Source of the DNA: JASHVB01 sp049522565 | GTDB taxonomy: Bacteria; Pseudomonadota; Alphaproteobacteria; Acetobacterales; Acetobacteraceae | NCBI GenBank assembly: GCA_049522565.1 | Contig: JBEKNT010000313.1 | Span: 1-8,229 of the forward strand | DNA length: 8,229 bases | Direction: 5' to 3' | Shown: positions 4,875-8,229 of the stretch, piece by piece | Position numbering within the stretch: position 1 is the stretch's first letter | Layout of the letters: the number at the start of each line of letters is the position of its first letter | Position numbers and translations under genes: made by a program | Notes under the pieces: generated by a model | What the model was told of the DNA's origin: nothing | Database searches by the model: none | Seen by the model: the letters and a program-made list of their open reading frames with translations, nothing else

Positions 4875-7800
4875 ATGTTTCACCTGCCCTCGACCTGGCC
4901 CGCACCGCACGATCCGGCTGCCGCCGAACGGCTGATCGAGCGCTTCTCCGAACTCGGGCGGATCGAGGCGCGGCTTGCCGGGCGGCATGCGGTCAAGACG
5001 CTGCTGGCGGCGCTCGGCGGCAACAGTCCCTATCTGTCGGACCTCGCGGTGCGGGAGGCCGGCGTGCTCCGCGCCCTGGTCGCCCAAGGGCCGCAGCCCG
5101 TGGTGGACGACGCGCTGGCGGCGCTGCACGCCGTCCCGCCGCAGAGCCGGCGCGAGCATGTTGCCGCGGCACTGCGCCGGGCCAAGCGGGTCGTCGCCCT
5201 GGCGACCGCGGTGGCCGACCTCGGAGACATCTGGCGGCTGGAGCAGGTGACCGCCGCGCTGAGCGACCTGGCCGAGGCGGCGCTGACGCTCGCGGCCGCC
5301 CATCTGCTGCGGGTCGCGCACGATACCGGCGAGTTGCGGCTGCCGGACCCGGACAATCCGGGGCACGGGGGCGGGTTCACGGTGCTCGGCATGGGCAAGC
5401 TCGGCGCACGCGAACTGAACTATTCCTCCGATGTGGACCTCGTGCTGCTGTACGACCCGGCGGCGCCAATATACACCGAACGCACCGAGGGGGATGCCAC
5501 GGCCGGCTTCGCCGCGCGGTTCGCACGCGGCCTGGTGTCGCTGATGGAGGCCCGGGACGCCGACGGCTACGTGTTCCGCACCGATCTGCGGCTGCGCCCC
5601 GATCCGGCAGCGACGCCGCCCGCCGTCGCGGTAACCGCCGCCATCACCTACTACGAGAGCATGGGCCAGAACTGGGAACGCGCGGCCATGATCAAGGCGC
5701 GTCCGGTAGCGGGGGACCTGGCCCTGGGGGCGGCGTTCCTCGAGGCGATCCGGCCCTTCGTATGGCGCCGCGGACTGGACTTCTCCGCCGTGGCCGACAT
5801 CCACGCCATGAAGCAACGCATCAATGCCCGGCTAAAACCTCTCCCGCCAGGCGGCGGGAGAGGTCGCCGCGAAGCGGCGGTCGAGGGCGGCGCGGCGCCC
5901 CAGGGCCGACCTTTGGTGCGGAGCGAAAAAAGTTCGGTGCGTGCCGCGGCACCCTCACCCTCGGCGCTTTCGCGCCTCGACCTCTCCTGCGAAGCGGGAG
6001 AGGTTTCGTCCGTTGCAGGCCGTAACGTCAAACTGGGCGAGGGCGGCATCCGCGAGATCGAGTTCCTGGTGCAGACGCTGCAACTCGTATGGGGCGGACG
6101 TGACCCGGAGCTGCGCGCTCCCACCACGATCGGCGCGCTGCGGCTGCTGGTGCGGGCCGGCCACATCCCGCGCCGCGCGGCGGTCGAACTGGCCGCCGCG
6201 TATCGCTTCCTCCGCAAGGTCGAGCACCGGCTGCAAATGGTCGCCGACCGCCAGGTGCACGCGCTGCCGGAGCGCCCCGCCGACCTGGAAGCCTTCGCCA
6301 CCTTCATGGGCTTCCCCTCCGCCGCCGCCTTCGCCGACGCCCTGCTCGACCGTCTCGCCCGCGTGCGGGCACGCTACACCGAGGTGTTCGAACTGGTGCC
6401 GCCGTTGCTGGACGGCCACGCGGCGGCCGGGCCGGTGCTGGACTTCCGCGGCGACGGCGTGCCGGAGGAGACGCTGGCAGCCTTGTGCGGCCTGGGCTTC
6501 GCCGAGCCGGCCCGCATCGTCGATGCGGTGCGCCGCTGGCAGGCCGGGCATGTGCGCGCCTTTCGCTCGCAGCGGGCGCGCGAATTGCTGGACCAGATGC
6601 TGCCGGCGCTGCTGGCGGCGCTCGGCCGGCAGCCGCACCCGGACGCGACCTTCGCGCGGTTCGACGCGTTCATCGCCCACCAACCGACCGGCGTGCAGCT
6701 TCTGTCGCTGTTCCAGCGCAACCCGCCGCTGCTGGAGCGGGTAGCGGCGGTGCTCGGCGCGGCGCCGCCGCTCGCCGATTATCTCGCGCAGCATCCGGCG
6801 GCGCTGGAGGGCCTGCTGTCGCCGCAGGAAGATGACCCGCCGGCCCGGTTGCTGCGCAGCCGGCTGCGCGACGCGCGGCTGCTGGAGGACGTGATCGGCA
6901 TCATCCGCCGCTCGGTCAAGGAAGTGGATTTCTCGCTCTCAGTAGCGACGATGGAGGGGCGGCTGGATGCCGACGCCGCCGGGCTGCGCCGCAGCGCCCT
7001 GGCGGATGCCGCGCTCGCGGCGCTGCTGCCGCCGGTGCTGGCGGATTTTTCGGCCCGCTTCGGTTCGGTGCGCGGTGGCGCGATGGCGGTGGTGCTGCTG
7101 GGCAAGGCTGGCGGCCGGGAGATGATGGCCGGCTCCGACCTCGACCTGATGCTGATCTACGCCCATCCGCAGGACGAGACCGAAAGCCGCGGCGCGCGGG
7201 CCTTGCCGGCGAGCCAGTGGTTCATCCGGGCAGCCCACAGCTTTGTCGCGGCGGTGACCGCGCCGGGGGCGGACGGGCAGCTTTACGCCGTGGACATGCG
7301 GCTGCGTCCATCGGGCAACAAGGGGCCGGTGGCGGTGTCGCTGGCCAGCTTCCGCCGCTACCACGCGGAGGACGCCTGGACCTGGGAGCGCATGGCGCTG
7401 ACCCGCGCCCGTGTCGTCGCCGGGCCGCCGCCGCTGCGCGCCTTGGTGACCGAGGCGATTGCCGAGGCGATTGCCGGGGCGGGCGAGCCGGCGCGGATCC
7501 GTGCCGACGCGGCGGCGATGCGGGCGCGGATGCGCCGCGAGTTGCCGCCGGACGGCGTGTGGGACGTAAAGCAGCGACCGGGGGGGCTGGTGGACATCGA
7601 GTTCATCGCGCAGACCCTGCAATTGATGGCCGCGCGGGACAACCCGGTGGTGTGCAGCCCGAACACCTGCGAGGCGCTCGGCCGGTTGGCCGCTTCAGGC
7701 AAGCTGGATGCCGCCGATGCGGCGCTGCTGGTGCACGCCGACCGCGTGTGGCGCACGGTGCAGGGCATGCTGCGCATCACCGTGGGCCGCGCGACGCCGG

Positions 7801-7973
7801 AGGACCTGCCGGAGGCGTCGGTGCGCCCGTTGTTGCGCGCGGTGGCGGCGCTGGGTCTGGCGGCGGACGATGTGCCGGCCTTGCGTGCAACGCTGGACGC
7901 CCTGGCCGCGGAGGTCAGCGCGGTATTCGAACGGATCGTGGGAAAGACCGCGGCGGCGGAGATGCGCGGGTAG
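4875..7973 (+). CDS. glnE: Bifunctional glutamine synthetase adenylyltransferase / adenylyl-removing enzyme
   Basis: A cytoplasmic nitrogen-control enzyme. It adenylylates glutamine synthetase (inactivating) and removes AMP by phosphorolysis (activating), under control of PII and glutamine. It has 1032 residues with two nucleotidyltransferase-type domains. The N-terminal (adenylyl-removase) domain has GMGKLG (172-177), SDVDL (185-189, with D186 and D188) and TDLRLRP (from 236). The C-terminal (adenylyltransferase) domain has GKAGGREMMAGSDLDL (743-758, with D755 and D757) and VDMRLRPSG (from 806). Each is followed by the paired motif GGIREIEF (390-397) or GGLVDIEF (903-910). Both active sites look complete. 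ATG 4875 was chosen because upstream sequence is repeat DNA and an SD-like GGGAGAGG lies 12 bases before it. Oddity: residues about 320-378 are encoded by a 174-bp repeat (element B) inserted in frame just before VAGRNVKLGEGG. Without it the protein would be about 974 residues, close to normal (E. coli has 946). The gene is divergent from the AsmA-like gene. Confidence 0.97.
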   Translation: MFHLPSTWPAPHDPAAAERLIERFSELGRIEARLAGRHAVKTLLAALGGNSPYLSDLAVREAGVLRALVAQGPQPVVDDALAALHAVPPQSRREHVAAALRRAKRVVALATAVADLGDIWRLEQVTAALSDLAEAALTLAAAHLLRVAHDTGELRLPDPDNPGHGGGFTVLGMGKLGARELNYSSDVDLVLLYDPAAPIYTERTEGDATAGFAARFARGLVSLMEARDADGYVFRTDLRLRPDPAATPPAVAVTAAITYYESMGQNWERAAMIKARPVAGDLALGAAFLEAIRPFVWRRGLDFSAVADIHAMKQRINARLKPLPPGGGRGRREAAVEGGAAPQGRPLVRSEKSSVRAAAPSPSALSRLDLSCEAGEVSSVAGRNVKLGEGGIREIEFLVQTLQLVWGGRDPELRAPTTIGALRLLVRAGHIPRRAAVELAAAYRFLRKVEHRLQMVADRQVHALPERPADLEAFATFMGFPSAAAFADALLDRLARVRARYTEVFELVPPLLDGHAAAGPVLDFRGDGVPEETLAALCGLGFAEPARIVDAVRRWQAGHVRAFRSQRARELLDQMLPALLAALGRQPHPDATFARFDAFIAHQPTGVQLLSLFQRNPPLLERVAAVLGAAPPLADYLAQHPAALEGLLSPQEDDPPARLLRSRLRDARLLEDVIGIIRRSVKEVDFSLSVATMEGRLDADAAGLRRSALADAALAALLPPVLADFSARFGSVRGGAMAVVLLGKAGGREMMAGSDLDLMLIYAHPQDETESRGARALPASQWFIRAAHSFVAAVTAPGADGQLYAVDMRLRPSGNKGPVAVSLASFRRYHAEDAWTWERMALTRARVVAGPPPLRALVTEAIAEAIAGAGEPARIRADAAAMRARMRRELPPDGVWDVKQRPGGLVDIEFIAQTLQLMAARDNPVVCSPNTCEALGRLAASGKLDAADAALLVHADRVWRTVQGMLRITVGRATPEDLPEASVRPLLRAVAALGLAADDVPALRATLDALAAEVSAVFERIVGKTAAAEMRG
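5834..6007 (+). mobile_element. Repeat element B inserted in frame inside glnE
   Basis: The unit starts AAAACCTCTCCCGCC and ends GCGGGAGAGGTTTC. Hairpins in order are an 11-bp perfect stem (5838-5848 with 5853-5863), CGCCGC-GAA-GCGGCG (5865-5879), GGCGC/GCGCC (5963-5976), and a terminal stem CCTCTCCTGC/GCGGGAGAGG (5981-6003, one G-U pair). The core at 5892-5921 matches element C at 4619-4648 in 27 of 30 bases. The unit is 174 bp, which is 58 codons. I read all three forward frames through it and found no stop, so it could be tolerated in any phase. It replaces a short variable loop that in other GlnE proteins joins the end of the N-terminal catalytic domain to the NIKLGxGGIREIEF motif. A run of six A (5926-5931) lies inside it in frame. 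Confidence 0.82.
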
Positions 7974-8229
7974 CGTGTGGGTCTTTCAGGGGCGCAGCGC
8001 AACCGTCCAGCTCCATCGCGGGCGCCATCACGCCGGCGACCCGCACGCAGATCAAGCAAGTGCTGTTATACCAGCCGTCCAGATGATTGACGTACGGCGC
8101 GTGCTGCCCCCGGTGTCATTGCGAGTTGGCCATCGGCTGGCGGACGACCCGCCCTGAAGAAACTGTGGAGATTGCCGGAGATAAGGCGGCTCCCCCTCCC
8201 CTTGTGGGCTTGGGCCGCTTTGCGGCCCA
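7974..8229. other. 256-bp 3' tail without a recognisable gene
   Basis: Nothing in this stretch could be identified as a gene in either direction; the open frames entering it are out-of-frame continuations from glnE. No clear terminator follows the glnE TAG. A GTCATTGCGAG string (about 8114-8124) and a pyrimidine-rich CCCCCTCCCC (about 8192-8201) resemble pieces of dispersed repeats but are too short to assign. No tRNA-like fold was seen. Confidence 0.5.
8211..8229. repeat. Perfect 8-bp hairpin at the window end
   Basis: TGGGCCGC (8211-8218) pairs perfectly with GCGGCCCA (8222-8229) around a TTT loop, ending exactly at the last base. It may be a terminator stem or part of another palindromic repeat. 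Whether a T-run follows cannot be seen. Confidence 0.6.

Noticed and set aside
4543..4905. Upstream extension of the AsmA-like gene by 121 codons
   Set aside because: The extension translates only repeat DNA, would overlap the glnE start, and would bury the membrane anchor that should be N-terminal. ATG 4542 has a good SD-like site.
5926..5931. Run of six A in the glnE insert as a programmed frameshift site
   Set aside because: The frame is open and gives the correct GlnE downstream without slippage, and no stimulatory arrangement is evident. It is more likely incidental.
776..6007. Possible CRISPR array because of repeated CCTCTCCCGC/GCGGGAGAGG units
   Set aside because: The units are few, unevenly spaced over kilobases, of different lengths and not separated by regular spacers. 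They are dispersed palindromic elements.
5834..6007. Element B as an intein or group II intron in glnE
   Set aside because: At 58 residues it lacks any intein motif and is far too short for a self-splicing intron. Its sequence matches the intergenic repeat instead.
7708..8157. Open frame running from glnE into the 3' tail
   Set aside because: It overlaps glnE out of frame, is Cys/Arg/Trp-rich and has no recognisable motif.

Overview
The window is GC-rich DNA with proteobacterial genes. It most likely comes from an alphaproteobacterium, perhaps the Acetobacteraceae/Rhodospirillales. The basis is the alphaproteobacterial style of the DnaN and GlnE sequences and the type of short palindromic repeats; I made no database comparison.

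Layout: (1) 1-774, the 3' two thirds of dnaN (DNA polymerase III sliding clamp), cut by the window start. (2) 776-1304, a 529-bp repeat element (element A) with inverted ends, carrying a small DUF559 (Vsr-like, PD-(D/E)XK-type) nuclease gene at 886-1227. It fills the whole gap between dnaN and the next gene. (3) 1303-4542 on the minus strand, a 1079-aa AsmA-like/YhdP-type envelope protein, convergent with dnaN. (4) 4546-4866, a second element of the same family (element C). It makes up nearly all of the divergent intergenic region and has itself been interrupted by a 122-bp palindromic mini-element. (5) 4875-7973, glnE (bifunctional glutamine synthetase adenylyltransferase/adenylyl-removase). 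Its reading frame contains a third copy of the element (element B, 5834-6007), inserted in frame as about 58 codons. (6) 7974-8229, a tail with no recognisable gene that ends in a perfect hairpin.

The three conserved genes have separate jobs: chromosome replication, envelope lipid homeostasis and nitrogen control. They do not form one pathway. What links the window is the repeat family. All three copies begin with AAAACCTCTCCCGC, end with GCGGGAGAGGTT or a variant, contain further small hairpins, and lie in the same orientation. One copy carries a nuclease gene, one supplies the whole upstream region (including a Shine-Dalgarno-like GGGAGAGG) of two divergent genes, and one is translated inside an essential-type enzyme. 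The most interesting hypothesis is a DUF559-associated family of palindromic mobile elements with short non-autonomous derivatives that are tolerated between and inside genes. The sequence shows the element architecture directly; mobility and the role of the nuclease are inference.
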